A stretch of 64,000 bases of DNA from Paramacrobiotus metropolitanus (Eukaryota > Tardigrada > Eutardigrada > Parachela > Macrobiotidae). The position numbers and the translations under genes were made by a program. The notes under the pieces are model-generated. The model did not search any database. It was not told where the DNA came from and saw only the letters and a program-made list of their open reading frames with translations. Position 1 is the first letter of the stretch; the number at the start of each line of letters is the position of its first letter. The stretch lies in NCBI RefSeq assembly GCF_019649055.1, contig NW_026570254.1, forward strand, positions 186,001-250,000, in the 5' to 3' direction. Shown here piece after piece: positions 30,909-43,131 of this stretch.

Positions 30909-33900
30909 ACTGATGAATGATTAACCTGCCCTATTAATAGTTTCTGTGTTATCAGACATACTTATGCGTTCTGGCTGAGTGAGTCACGAAAAAATTGATG
31001 TGTTATAGACTTTTGCATATCGGTTCACAAAAGTCACGTCCGATGAGGACATGCTAACGTACACACAATACTTTTTTATCTTGATCAGTACAATTATCTG
31101 CGCTGTGTACGACAAATTTATCGTCAATACACGAAAATTGTCGTCGATAAGAAGAATAATATGTCGAAAACAGCAATTCAAGTTGAATTCGCGCGAATAC
31201 ATCGCGTAATGCGCGCGGGTAAACAGTGAGCATAAAATTAATAACAATCGTTTACATTCATTTTGCTTTCTTCGCCCAGTTGGTTATTGTGCTGGTACAT
31301 GTTAACTGTGAAAATTATTTTTATAATTATATATGTCTTATTAGGTTTTGTTACATGGCTAAACGTGGCGTAGCTAAAGCATTTTCGCCACTGAATTCTT
31401 TACGACGTAAAAACAGCAAGAAAACGGTTCATCTTTTTTTAAAAGTCTCAAGCACTCTGTGAAGTTACATTTTGTTTAATTATTTGGATAAAATAAATAA
31501 CCAGTAGAAAATCGACTTCGTCAGAAAGCACCAAATGCGATTGCTTTCCCAACACGACTAGTAGAGTGTGGTCAGTCAGCGCGCCGCGTGTGCCAAGCTA
31601 ACAAGACCGTAATTATAATTAATTGTGTAAAAGGATATGAATGCATACGCATGCCTACTTGAAATAATTATAACGCCGCCATAAATCGCCATAGTGTACA
31701 TGCATGTACGCGTACTTATTACGCGCATTGATAATGCGCACATTGTACAGTCTGCAATCTGCATCATGTACTGTACTCTGTACCACATTCCGTCACGGTT
31801 GGAGTCAGAATAACGAAAAAAACTTGTGTTATCAGTGTTTCACATGGAGTGAATTCGCAACGGCAGTATCAACATGCAGGACTTTTTCACTCTGTACACT
31901 GAGTGTACAGTCACTCTGTACTGAGTCTGTACTCTGTATCAGCAAAATTAGTCTGTGATATCACAAGTCCAAACGTGAAATGTCAGACGAACACACTCTT
32001 CGCATGCACCGCACTGGACTATTAAATTTTATTGCTGATACGACCGGTGTTTATACTTATATTTCGCTAATTTCGGAATATACCTATCCGGCATCTAATT
32101 CTACAGTAGTTGATTCAAAGCAACTGTTTAGAAAATGCAGTATTTCTGTGGTTCTGTATTGACGGTGTGACCAATTATTATCTTATACCAGTGCGCAGTG
32201 ACTGCGCACTTCTTTGCTGACTTGTGAGAAGAGCAGCTATTTTGAATTGTTAGAATTTTGCAGATCGGCTAATGGCATTAAAAAGGATTAAATGGATCCT
32301 ACTGGCAAATATAATCAACACGTTAATTTTATCGACTGCACAGTGTTGCCCAAAACAAGCAGGACAATTGCACTTGGCTGTGAACTGAATGGTCATTAAC
32401 TTTGTTCTAGTAATTAACAAAACCCTTTACCCGCAAGCAGTACTGATTTTCGTACTTTAAGATTGAAGATCACAAGTAGACCATATTACCTGAGACTTCA
32501 TAGGTATTTCCAGATTTACTGAATGTAATGATTATTACCGTCGAATAATTACGGTGCAGCTATTAATGTTTTTTCCAATACGTCATCACTCACAATATAA
32601 AATTAATGATATTAGGTACTACATACTAGTGACTGCATCCTGAACAACTTGAGAAACATACGCAATTTACGGCATTCGTCTAATTAAACAAAAAATTAAT
32701 AATAATTTTATGGTCACTATTTTCCCGGTTAAAAAAGTACATATTTGTACTAGGACAAAAAATGCCTGGAAAGAATAAAATGGCGGTTAGCGGACAAATT
32801 TGTGTCTTACAGGATAAAAACGTAACGATTTAAGGGGTATTGTGAATCGCACGTATCACGTGCCACCAAACGTACGAAAAAAAGTGCTGAAAAAACTATC
32901 ATTGACACAAAAACTTTTAATAGGGCTGACATCATTCATACCAGAATCACCAGTCTGAAGGGATCCAGTAGTGGAATTAACAGTAAAAGTATCGCGCAAG
33001 TCGACTTTTTATTTTCTTGCATATTTCTTGCACGTCGGAAGTTGTCCTTGGACGTAAGCAGCAAATGCAAAGCAGTATATAGCGTAAACTGCCGTAAAGT
33101 GACAAGATATCACAAAGAAAATTAAACATTAATTTTTTACCTTGCCTATGTTTCTTTGTAGATTTATGATTTTTCATTATGCAGTCGTAGTCTGTGAAGT
33201 GCAAGTATTGTTCAAATAAACAGCAGCACAAACTTCGCAAACAATGAGGGCGATGTATGTTTTAGAACTCCCGGATTTCCGGTCTTTTTTAGACTGCTTG
33301 ATTCCGACTGCTATGACATACAATGGCGTACTGATGACGCTTTTCCGATATTTATATTTTAAAATAAGCATTAACACAGCGATCGCGAGTGAACAGCAGT
33401 CGACTATATTTTCAAGATATTGGGTCGCTTACGGACGCGAAACATTAGTTGACAATTCATATACATACCAACAATTTTAAACGAATTTTAATCCTAATCT
33501 CCCCTTAACTACTTAATTCAAAATGTAGAACAATATGTACGAACAGGACTAATATGGCTTCGACTCACACACACACATACACGAAGGAAATTTGTGAAGT
33601 ACGTTTTAATAATTGCCTTCCAATAAATGCTTGGTAAAATCAACAAATTTCTGCACATATGTACAAAAAACACAGCCAATTAATTATAAGAAGGAGCTCG
33701 GTAAGTAATGCAAAACATGCACCATTGCCGCACCCAATACTGCAAAAAGTGATTGCAAAACTGAAAATGATGCCTTTTGTACAAGTGTCGTTGTAATAGC
33801 GAAATTACTTCCACTGTAAATTTTCACGAATTCTGCGATTATAGAATCATGGAAAACATTTATCTTTTTGATTATGTACAGGCAAATTTCATCATGTACC

Positions 33901-34078
33901 ACTTGACGGCAGTCAAGGTCACCGTTCCATTGCAGCAGTATGCACAATACAGAAATAAATGTTTTTGGAGCGGATTCCACCAGGAATGATGCGCTCATAG
34001 TCCCATGAGCTGACTGGATCGGATATTTTTGGCTTAGTGAGGTCGGATGTGTTCATGAAAACGTAGATGTGAATGAGG
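30909..34078. other. 3.2-kb intergenic region
   Basis: No gene that I can support. There are short tandem motifs of CTCTGTAC/GAGTGTACAG type at 31885-31935 and an AC-dinucleotide run at 33568-33584. A 104-codon open frame at 33684-33998 (minus) with hydrophobic stretches lies just past the stop of the next receptor gene and is probably its 3'UTR. Confidence 0.4.
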
Positions 34079-37000
34079 CTAAAGGTAGCGAGCGGATACA
34101 GCCAGCGAATGATTGCGGTGTAATATGGGACTGGCACCACCTTTTGAATAACTAGGAGTCCATCCGGATGTTGGCGTGGATGATCTGGATGATCGCCGTA
34201 TTCTTAAATGCCCAAGAATGCACTCCCAAGTGCGTTTCACTTGCTTGCGAAATTTAGCGCAAACTAGGTACTGCAATGAGACAATCAAAATACGCACATG
34301 TCGCATATGGAGGACAAACGATAGATAATGTAAAGTATTGTTTTTTAATGTATGCAAAAGCAAACCAAAGCAACTCTGCTGCTGGAGTGAGATGAGCTAG
34401 ATTCTAGAACATAAACAAGGATAATACTGCATGTCGCAGCATGCATTGTGCAGCAATATTACGTATTATTAAATACTTATACGGTATAACAGTAAATATA
34501 ACAGATTTTAACACTAAACTTCTATATAAAATTTGGTAACTGCATTATTTACAATACTGTGACTTAATAGTGTCGGTTTTTATTTCTCATTATTATATTG
34601 CCGATTTTGTTAGGTTCGAAACATTCAGAGAAATATCTAGGCTACCGTAAGTACTATGTACTTCTTATTCCCGATTATCAACATTTTTGCTCACGACATG
34701 CAGAGTTAGAGACGTTAAGTGAGTACTCACGAGAAAAAAGGTGATGGCGTGACTTGTTAATGTCAGAGTATTGTTAACGGCAAGTTGAATATTGTATTCA
34801 TTGGATTTGATGTAATCTGGACCGAATACCAGTTGAGCAATGGGATCAGCGGAAAAGGGAGAATGGAGATGACATACTATTTGAAACAATAAATTACGAT
34901 AGTATTACCAGCGTAGTAAGCCGACATTACCGATTTATAACGGCTATTAGCGCGCCGTACCTACCTATATGGACAACGACTGTGACCACTAACATTCTCG
35001 TTACGTCGTCACGTTTCTTCCGGTGCTGGAGCTCCGTTCGGAGTAAAGTGTTACGCTGAGATTTGGAACGACGTAACACGCGAATTAGGATAATGTTGAC
35101 CGTGGCTGCAATAGAATGACACCTGATAATTAAGGATACATTCTTGTGATCATTACGAAAGCCGGACTGGCCTGGCCTTGATTTGTACGATACCAGTATT
35201 TTCGACCTCTTATCCGGGCAATTGTATTAGAAACATCAGCAATTTTAATTATATTGTAATTTTTTACTACTGACATTAATATTGCAGACTTAGTCGTTTT
35301 AATAATAATAAATTGATAGATGTTCTGGCAAAAAGCAAGCGCGTTTTTTTAGCATTCTTCATTTGGTTCCTAAGTATTGCCGCGCCATTATGCAGTACAA
35401 ATGCTGCGGTGAAACCTTTTATATAAGCAGGTGCGCATATCGGCGCCCTATCATTTTGGCCACCGTTCATTTTGGCCACCGTTCATTTTGGCCACCATTC
35501 ATTTTGGCCACCATTCATTTCGCCCACCACTGATTTTGTTACCGCTTTCGATTTTTAGCTAATACTCGTACATGCACTCGCTACTCACTTTGTAAGACTA
35601 TGATCAAACAATTTTTTTTGAAAACGAAACATTAAAAAAGCAAAAATAAGAACCTAAGAAACCTAAGAAGTGAACCTAAGAATACAAACACAAAAAACAA
35701 ATATTTCTTGACTCACAGACTCAATTTGTCAGTACGAGTACATATACTTAAAACCTAAGAAAACCTAAGAATACATATAAATACGAGTACATATACTATA
35801 GGTTGTACATATACATGTACAACCTAAGAAAAAAAAACCTACGAATACCGTAAGAATAACCTAAGAAAATCGAACGTGGTAACCAAATCATTGGTGGCCG
35901 AAATGAATGGTGGCCAAAATGAACGGTGGCCAAAATGAATGGTGGCCAAAATGAATGGACACGCGCATATCAAAGCCCATTTTGCTTAAAAATATCATTT
36001 CTTAAAGGATTTTGCTTAACATTATTATTTTTGTGTGCCGAAATTATTTGAGGGGAGTTCTATAAATCATAAAAAGTAAAGGGCGACCGCTACTGTTTAT
36101 GACATTGAAAGCTGTAATTAGGTATATGTCATAACATGTGATGCAACAAATCAAACTTCCAGCGTAGTGTGTGTCACAGTTGTGCAACCTTATACGTTTC
36201 GTCGCACGCACCATCATTTTAATCCGATCAAACTCCCTTTCATGCTCCACCAAACACTGTGTCTTTATCAAAAGGAACCCTTATTGTTTTTAAAGGAATT
36301 TTTTCACCAAGGATAGCAGTTTAATTTGGACCAGTTTCAAACCACCAATGAGAGCATCCAGTTACAACTATTTTGTTTTTGGTACTGAGCTTGTATCCGA
36401 TTCCGATACTTATTAAAGGTTTTACTCCTCCGTTACAACTCTTTTACGCTTAACGCGTTCATAGTTTACCCTAGAGTACCTTTAATATTCGGTATCTGTC
36501 TGTATGTTTTCTCCAGAGCAACATGTGTATATAAATATCTATATGTTGAATACATATATTATAGTTATATGAATAATTATCTGTGCCAGGATTTCGGCCC
36601 CTCTCATTCGGCGCCGGTGATCTCAGCTTCTGCTCATCCAATTTTCCTACTTCAAAATGCGTTAGAAACCTCTCGATCGTGCGGGTGTTCTGAGACCAGT
36701 TATTGATTGCTGCCTGCAGAACCTCATGACCAGTGGTCACTTCGAAGCTTGTTACCATGGATGCCATAAGGCTGACAAGGGCGGGTGCTCGCTCTAGGGA
36801 AACAGCTTATTTCTAACAATGTTGCAACATACTGCATGGTTTGACGGCAACAAAATTGTAAAAATAGTCGCAAGCCAATATTCATCCGTGCTCAGCTTGT
36901 ATATAGATATATATGTTGTAATGCTGAATGGTACTTATCGTTAGTAGAGTACGGACTGCAGAGACAAAAGAATTGATAACGCGAATTTGCAAACCAAAAA

Positions 37001-38965
37001 TTTGGTTTGCTTATATTATAATAAATCATTACAATATTACAGGTCTGGTATTATTATCGCGGACTGTAATCGAGAGTAATAATCGTAATTATGATAATAA
37101 TTTTAAATAATTTAATAATTTTAACACGGTATACTTACTTAAGGTAATAATTTTATAATTTTAACACGGTATACTTACTTAAGGTCAGGAGTTCAATAAA
37201 ATGTAATGTTGATAGCGCAAGGAGAAATCCCCTAATCACGCGTTCATAAAATGCGGTTTTTTCCAGAGTGTATCTCACGGGACTCGGTGTTGTGTTTATT
37301 CCATAAATATCCGACTGACCAGTTGCATTGTTTGCATGATCCATTTCGCTGCCGTATTCTTCCTGTATTGTCGATGGTGAATGTTGCGGACTTAACGTGA
37401 CCGTAGACAACATCAAATAGTAACCTAAAGAGATGATTAGTCAGGCATGAAGTGTAATTACGGTTTATGCAACAAGCAAATCCACCGTCCAAGCTTACTG
37501 TCGTTGAATTCAGTGACGGCACCGGCGTAATATACTTCCACATTGGCTCTACTTTGTATTAAACTCATGGGAATCACGCTGGGATCATTATTAACCCGAC
37601 CGATGGAGCCAAATCTCAGCTCACTACCCATATCGCACGTTTCCTTAATTGTGAAGAAAAAGAACCGAATGCCGTTGACAACGAAGGAGAAGCCGACGAT
37701 GAGCAACACCAGTGATTTGGCGACTGTGCGGGATTTACGCACATCAATTCTGAGTGCGTCTATTCTGACCGATACAGCGCGATGGACGGCCATCGCCATT
37801 GTTATAAATAAATTCGCCATTTGTCCCGCGTTGGCCAGTGGCAAATACAAAAATCCCTGTGGAATGCAAAAGGGGCTTGTTTCGAGAAATTCAGTTCCGG
37901 TAACTCATGCGCTGTGTTATACATGCACCAGCAAAGCTGCAAACCTCATAAACGCGTCCAACAAATTCCTGCTCCGGTCCCGATATACAATCCCCACAAC
38001 GTATGAAACCCATTCCCAAGAGCATAATGCAGATTAGCAAATCCACTCCAGCCAGCGCCTTTATGTATACTGCAAATAAAAACAGATGATAAATATCATA
38101 TCTTCGAATTCACTGTTAGTACAATGTTACCTTTTTTATCAAGTTAGCTGACAGTATCAAATGCCATTCTTTAGCTCATCAACGTAAGTTAATTATTCCG
38201 ACGATTATTCGCTTACGTAATGAATTTCTTATTTATTATATTTACTGCTACTGACTAATTTAAAAGCTTGCATTCGGAATCACAGTCGTTTATCGCGTAT
38301 GCATGCTCTTATTTTGAATAGCTGACTGGCAGCAGTTAACGTATTGTTCGGTAACACTATAATATGTTACACCGCCGGCAGAAAACCAAGAAGAACGAAG
38401 TCTCGGATATGGTCCTGCCACTTCTCGAATAGTCGCGAATCCCGCGATGGTACAAAACTATATCTCAGATTCCTGTCAGCCAAGCGAATAAAAGAAGCGC
38501 TTAAAATTAAAACCGAGCAAACATAAATGAAAGCGTTTAGTAATGATATTTTGTGAGTTGTTTTAATCACGCAACAATGAAAAAGGTGATAATAATCATC
38601 ATTATTCAAAAACTTATTATACGAGTACTATTAGCCCCGGTGCTTACAAACCATAAGCAACTGGTATCTGCATGCATGCTGGGTGTATAAATGCTATGAA
38701 TATTTATATACAATGATAAACAACAATGCACCGCTTAACAACAGCAAATTTCGACTAATCACAATAAAATATTCTAATTTAAAAACGATATGTTTATGTC
38801 AAAAAGGCAAGATCGATCTTCCCTACCAAAAGCCGTCCCTTTGGCACCACGCCGTGATAGTACTATCAAGATGGATGTATTTCCCAGTACACCGACCACA
38901 CAGATTATCCGAATGATATAGGTATAAAAAATAATTTCCATATATTTCTTTGTAGAGTCATCCAT
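34079..38965 (-). CDS. FMRFamide-receptor-like class A GPCR
   Basis: Neuropeptide-type receptor. Seven exons join with perfect phase: 38965-38827 (TM1), 38069-37945 (TM2), 37856-37523 (TM3-TM4), 37424-37179 (loop 2 to TM5), 35105-34965 (TM5 end, loop 3, TM6), 34876-34731 (TM6 end to TM7), 34270-34079 (tail); 440 aa. Signatures: GVLGNTSILIVLSRR in TM1, YIKALAGVDLL in TM2 with the conserved Asp, LANAGQMANLFITMAMAVHRAVSV in TM3 (read as two parts: LANAGQMANLF and ITMAMAVHRAVSV), and NIILIRVLRRSKSQR then RDDVTRMLVVTVVVHI at the loop 3/TM6 border, which is the pattern of insect FMRFamide receptors. DRY is replaced by HRA, TM6 lacks CWxP, and TM7 reads SHAITFFLY in place of NPxxY. The 2.07-kb intron (35106-37178) carries a mobile element. 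The start Met is the least certain point; an upstream exon is possible. Confidence 0.85.
35433..35971. mobile_element. Foldback-type element with 9-bp target duplication
   Basis: A direct repeat GCGCATATC flanks the element (35433-35441 and 35963-35971). Inside, both ends carry inverted arrays of a 16-bp unit, ATTTTGGCCACCGTTC and its A variant: about five units at 35453-35530 and the reverse complement at 35893-35957. The arms extend to matching GATTTTGTTACC (left) and GGTAACCAAATC (right). The centre holds AACCTAAGAA-type repeats (35650-35870) and no coding frame. Inverted arms built of short tandem units plus a 9-bp duplication are the hallmarks of Foldback elements, a relative of Mutator-like transposons. 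It sits in a GPCR intron. Confidence 0.75.
37117..37185. repeat. 40-bp tandem duplication spanning a splice donor
   Basis: The sequence TTTTAACACGGTATACTTAC continuing into TTAAGGT occurs twice with a period of 40 bases. The right copy is the 3' end of the TM5 exon with its donor (TTAA/GTAAGT on the minus strand, exon end 37179). The left copy repeats the same donor context inside the intron. Confidence 0.8.
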
Positions 38966-41613
38966 TTTCTTCGACCAGTAATGGTTAAAACCAACTCCAA
39001 ATTTTCATTTCAAAACCGATGACAGGGAGCGCGAAGAAATTAGCGGGTTCCATTGGAGCCGGTATCTGCAGCGGCTTTGATACCAATCATACTCGTACCA
39101 TGTGGCCAGCAGATCAATCTGAACTTGTACAGTTTCTTTCCGTGAATTAGTGTGAAGGGCACTCATGAAAGAGATAATTACATATGCTTGAGCTAAATTA
39201 AAACTCATTTATCCAAGATCATAACTTTTGTTGTATATATTCTACCGCCTAACTAAATCAAACGCTGAAATAATGATTTATAAGATGTTTTATCAGACAG
39301 ATACGTATGTTCTTATATATATACAAATTTTACTTGTCACAATCGTTAACCAGGAAGACGAAGTGCACAGAGGGACGATGATAGGGTAGCATTTCAAGCA
39401 GATATTCGGATGTCAGGACGTTGAAACCGGTAGGTGGGACCATTTGTAAACGTCGGCAGTTTAGCCCACAATAACCCACATGATGACGACAACGATCGGT
39501 TCTTTGGCTTAAATCCGTCTATAATGCATGAAGGATGCAAGATCATGGCCATGATGGGATGGATCATTGGGCAGGTGGGTTGTGTGATACATAGACTACA
39601 TAAACATACTTACTTTAAACTGGTTACATTGTAGCTGTACAATAGATGTATCGTAAAATATTGTAGTACAATCTTTCGACTGCTAACCGGAAACCAGGAT
39701 CACTTCCCGAAAAGTACTTAATTAGCCCAAAATCAGCAAATGCTCAGATAAACTTGATTGCTCGTACCTATTTGCTCCAATACATATAAACGGATTTCCG
39801 GAAGTGTTTCTTTAATTGGTACACAGCAGATATGTTGTCATGATCTGCACAATTTTCAAAATACCAAAAATAAATTCCAATAGCCTTAAAAGTCTCCCTA
39901 GTGGAGTTTGGCTACTGTTGGTTCGATAATAATAATAATAATAACAAAAAGATATCATTTCTTAAAATCTTAAATCCTTAAATTTTATATATTGAAAGTG
40001 AAAAAAATACAAAAACCATGAAAATGCGACTTTTTAAAAAATTTAAGACACTTATGATTACCTTATATCTTTATAAAGGAATTCAACAAATCTCGAGATT
40101 GCATGCAAATATTTAAAATAATTTTATCAAACGTTAGGAATGTTGATTGTCTGGCCAACAGCTCACTTTTTAGTGTTTACAATTGTAAATACTGACTTGT
40201 GAATAGTGAGCTCTTGGCCTGCAGATGATTGCAATCATAAATGGGCAACATATGTCCATAAGTATGCATGTTGCAGAACAGTTCCTTTTTTAGAAAATGC
40301 CATGTTATTTTACTCCTGTGGCTGTAATTGCCTATTTTACAACTGAAAAGTATATGTTCTTAGGACTAGGCTTGTTCAACCAGGAGTTTATGTCTTTTAG
40401 TGTGCTGGTCTGGGAATGTAATACAAGATGAGCAGATTCACAAATCTACTTAAACTTTAATTCTCATTTTATATGGATGTAGCTAGTACTTGCAAATCAC
40501 TGCAAAAATGGAATGATGCACCCAAATTAACACAAAGAACTCGATCGCATATATAGAAGTATACGTCGCAACGACAATATTTACTGGTTTTGATAATTAT
40601 TACGTCAGCACTATCAATCAAAATAGTGTATTGTACCAGCGCTTGCAGTTTTTGTTAATCGGATGTACTGCGGCTTTTGAGTGCTTTTTGCCAATTAACG
40701 ATTTGATCATAGTGATAGAACTAATTAAAAGAACAGCGATATGCGGAAATAGAGTGAAATCCGAAATTTTCCACATAGGGAGTTGTAATCTGCATCGAAA
40801 CATTCAGGATACTGACCGTAAAGCACGTGCATGTACATACACAGGGTTCACGTTGCAGTATGATTAACAACCTTTTTTAAACCACACTGCGCTGAACCAC
40901 CTTGTGATTTCGCACTGTGATCCTCTTTTAAAGAAAGTAAACGTGTAGGCGTAACCTTTTGGCTTCCAGAGCTACCGTCCTGACATGAGCTTGGTAAAGG
41001 CAGGAAAACATATACAATGTACGGGATGCGGCCATTACAGTGATTGCTGTGATTATTTGCCACCGTCAGCACCGACGTTTACGTTGTATTTTCGACAGAC
41101 ACATGACCATGGAAGCTGATATTACTGAATACCTTGAATGCGATGTTTGTCTCTCCTTTGTTTCCCAAATAAAAATAACAACAACAAAAATTCTGATATA
41201 TTTTTTGGTAGTCATTAAGGAAGTAATAAGTGGTCACTATTTCTCCTGTTTTTTTTTATTTTAATGCAGCCGTACGGGTAGGGTTGCATTTTGCAGGCAC
41301 ATCTGCGTGATGAGTCCATGTGACGGCGAGATCGTAAACTGGTTAACACGAAAATTGACGGTTTAAAATTTAATCTGATTAGGAGTGACTTATACAGGGA
41401 TCGGAACATGTATGGGTGTTATCGGATGACAATCAGACGATTCCGAAAGGTCGTCTCATTCATCAGGTTTAACAGTATACTGTAGTATATGTATCTGTAG
41501 AATGACGCAGTGTACGCAACAAAGACATGATGGCAATGCCAGTACGGGTATATTTTACGTAGCAGATGATCGTTTACAAAATCCGGTTCGGCTCTTTACA
41601 AGGAGGTCGTCCC
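38966..41613. other. 2.6-kb intergenic region
   Basis: AT-rich spacer between the receptor and troponin C. It has an AAT-trinucleotide run (39928-39945) and the short palindrome listed separately. Open frames are under 80 codons and unsupported. Confidence 0.4.
40145..40228. repeat. Short imperfect palindrome (snap-back sequence)
   Basis: GGCCAACAGCTCACT (from 40153) pairs with AGTGAGCTCTTGGCC (to 40219), and the centre TTTACAATTGTAAA is itself a perfect palindrome. Outer bases continue to pair imperfectly. It could be a decayed MITE or a cruciform-forming spacer. Confidence 0.55.
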
Positions 41614-43131
41614 TTAGCCAGCGGTCATCATTTCCATAAACTCTGTAAATTGTAAATTAACTGTATTATAAATCTGTAAGGTGTTGCTGTAACCTTTGTG
41701 CTTACCGTCGAAATCAACGGTGCCACTGCCATCTGTATCGATTTCGGCGATCATTTCATCCAGTTCCTCCTCGGTTATGTTATCATCCAGAGCGCGAAGA
41801 ATTTCCCGAAGATCTGATACGTTAATGTAGCCGTTACCCTGTTTGTCGTATAGCCTAAATGCTTCTCTTAATTCCTGTTCCATTTTAGCTTTATCTCCTT
41901 CCACCACAAAGCGAGCCACCAACGCCAAGAACTCATCGAACTCAATCTGACCGGAACCTGTTGATAAAATAAATAATCATGAGTAAAACATTTTCGCTTT
42001 AAGCAGTAGTTATTTAGAATGCTGTGTCAACAGCTTATGCAGTCGTTAATTCTGTGATTTATCACTAACTTCATATTCTGTTTTCAGATATACATTGTAT
42101 GTTTTCGTTTACATGAAGTCAGGAGCAACTTGCATATCTGTAGTATTAAATCACTGCCCTGTTTTATAATCATGGCTGGGTCACTCGTGCTTTTTGCAGT
42201 TTAGATGCGAAAACTAAATCAAGGACTAATATTTTAAATCATTTTACCTTATGACGCATTAAGTACACGTAAAATGACAAACACGGATGACAGCGGAAAA
42301 CCAGAAAACGACATACTGAAATGAAAAAAGGAAAATATCTGAATAATTCTCAATTTCTCACCATCGGTATCAACTTCCGCAATCAGCTCGCGCAGATCTT
42401 TATCCTCAAATGCCTGACCCATAGTTCGGAGCAGGCTACCGATTTGGCGGGTGTGGATAAAGCCCTGCTTCTCCTTGTCGAACATGTTGAACGCCTTCTT
42501 GAAAGCTGAAAACGCCAGACATCCTGAACTTCTTTTGTAATAACTTACGAGTAAATTAAACTGCATGCAGTTGTTTAATTAATCAGAAGATATGCTTCAA
42601 TGATGACACTACCGGAAGTATAGGACATTCTAGCATGCAGGTAACGGTGTGCGAATTAAGACTTGGCACCATACCCAACGGGAACAAAACATCGAATATC
42701 GAGATTATTTGAGGAGCATTGTTTACATTTTACAAAACATAAGATTTATTTTTAAGTGTAGTTGAGAAGCATTTAGATAATTGTTTCATGGCGAGAAGCT
42801 CTCGCATGTATCAGCAAGAAACCATGGAAAGCCTGTGGAATTGCAAGACCAATGACCAAATATGGACATGACGGAAAACTGACGTCAGATTTAGCTGTCT
42901 CAAAATTGTAAGCAATGACTCCTTTGCATTTAATTTCGACTTTTGCTGTTGGATGTTGCTTATTATCGCTAACAATTTTAAGAGAATTAAAAGGAACAAT
43001 ATTTAAGGTTCACAAAGAGAAAGGTCATAAATGAAGGCGTTTTTAACATAGGTGAATTATCACGCCAAACCCGCTAAATAAGTACTTTCACGCTCACCTG
43101 CGACTTGTTCTTCGGTAAGTTCCTCGACCAT
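41614..43131 (-). CDS. TnC: Troponin C, arthropod type
   Basis: Calcium sensor of the thin filament in striated muscle. Four exons: 43131-43098, 42505-42362, 41957-41706, 41642-41614; 152 aa with all phases matching. It starts [20 protein letters not shown]. Four EF-hands are present: loop 1 [12 protein letters not shown] lacks the terminal Glu, loop 2 [12 protein letters not shown] is canonical, loop 3 [12 protein letters not shown] is degenerate, and loop 4 [12 protein letters not shown] is canonical. Working sites II and IV with broken I and III are typical of arthropod troponin C. FALVARF-type helix ([14 protein letters not shown]) and the C-terminal FMEMMTAG end also fit. A divergent calmodulin-like gene follows 2.6 kb upstream. 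Confidence 0.95.

Noticed and set aside
33684-33998. 104-codon minus-strand frame with hydrophobic stretches downstream of the FMRFamide-receptor-like gene
   Set aside because: The receptor has a clear stop at 34079, and this frame has no separate start context or homology; probably 3'UTR.
35452-35960. CRISPR-like reading of the 16-bp repeat arrays
   Set aside because: Units are contiguous without spacers, inverted at the two ends and in an animal intron, so a foldback element explains them.
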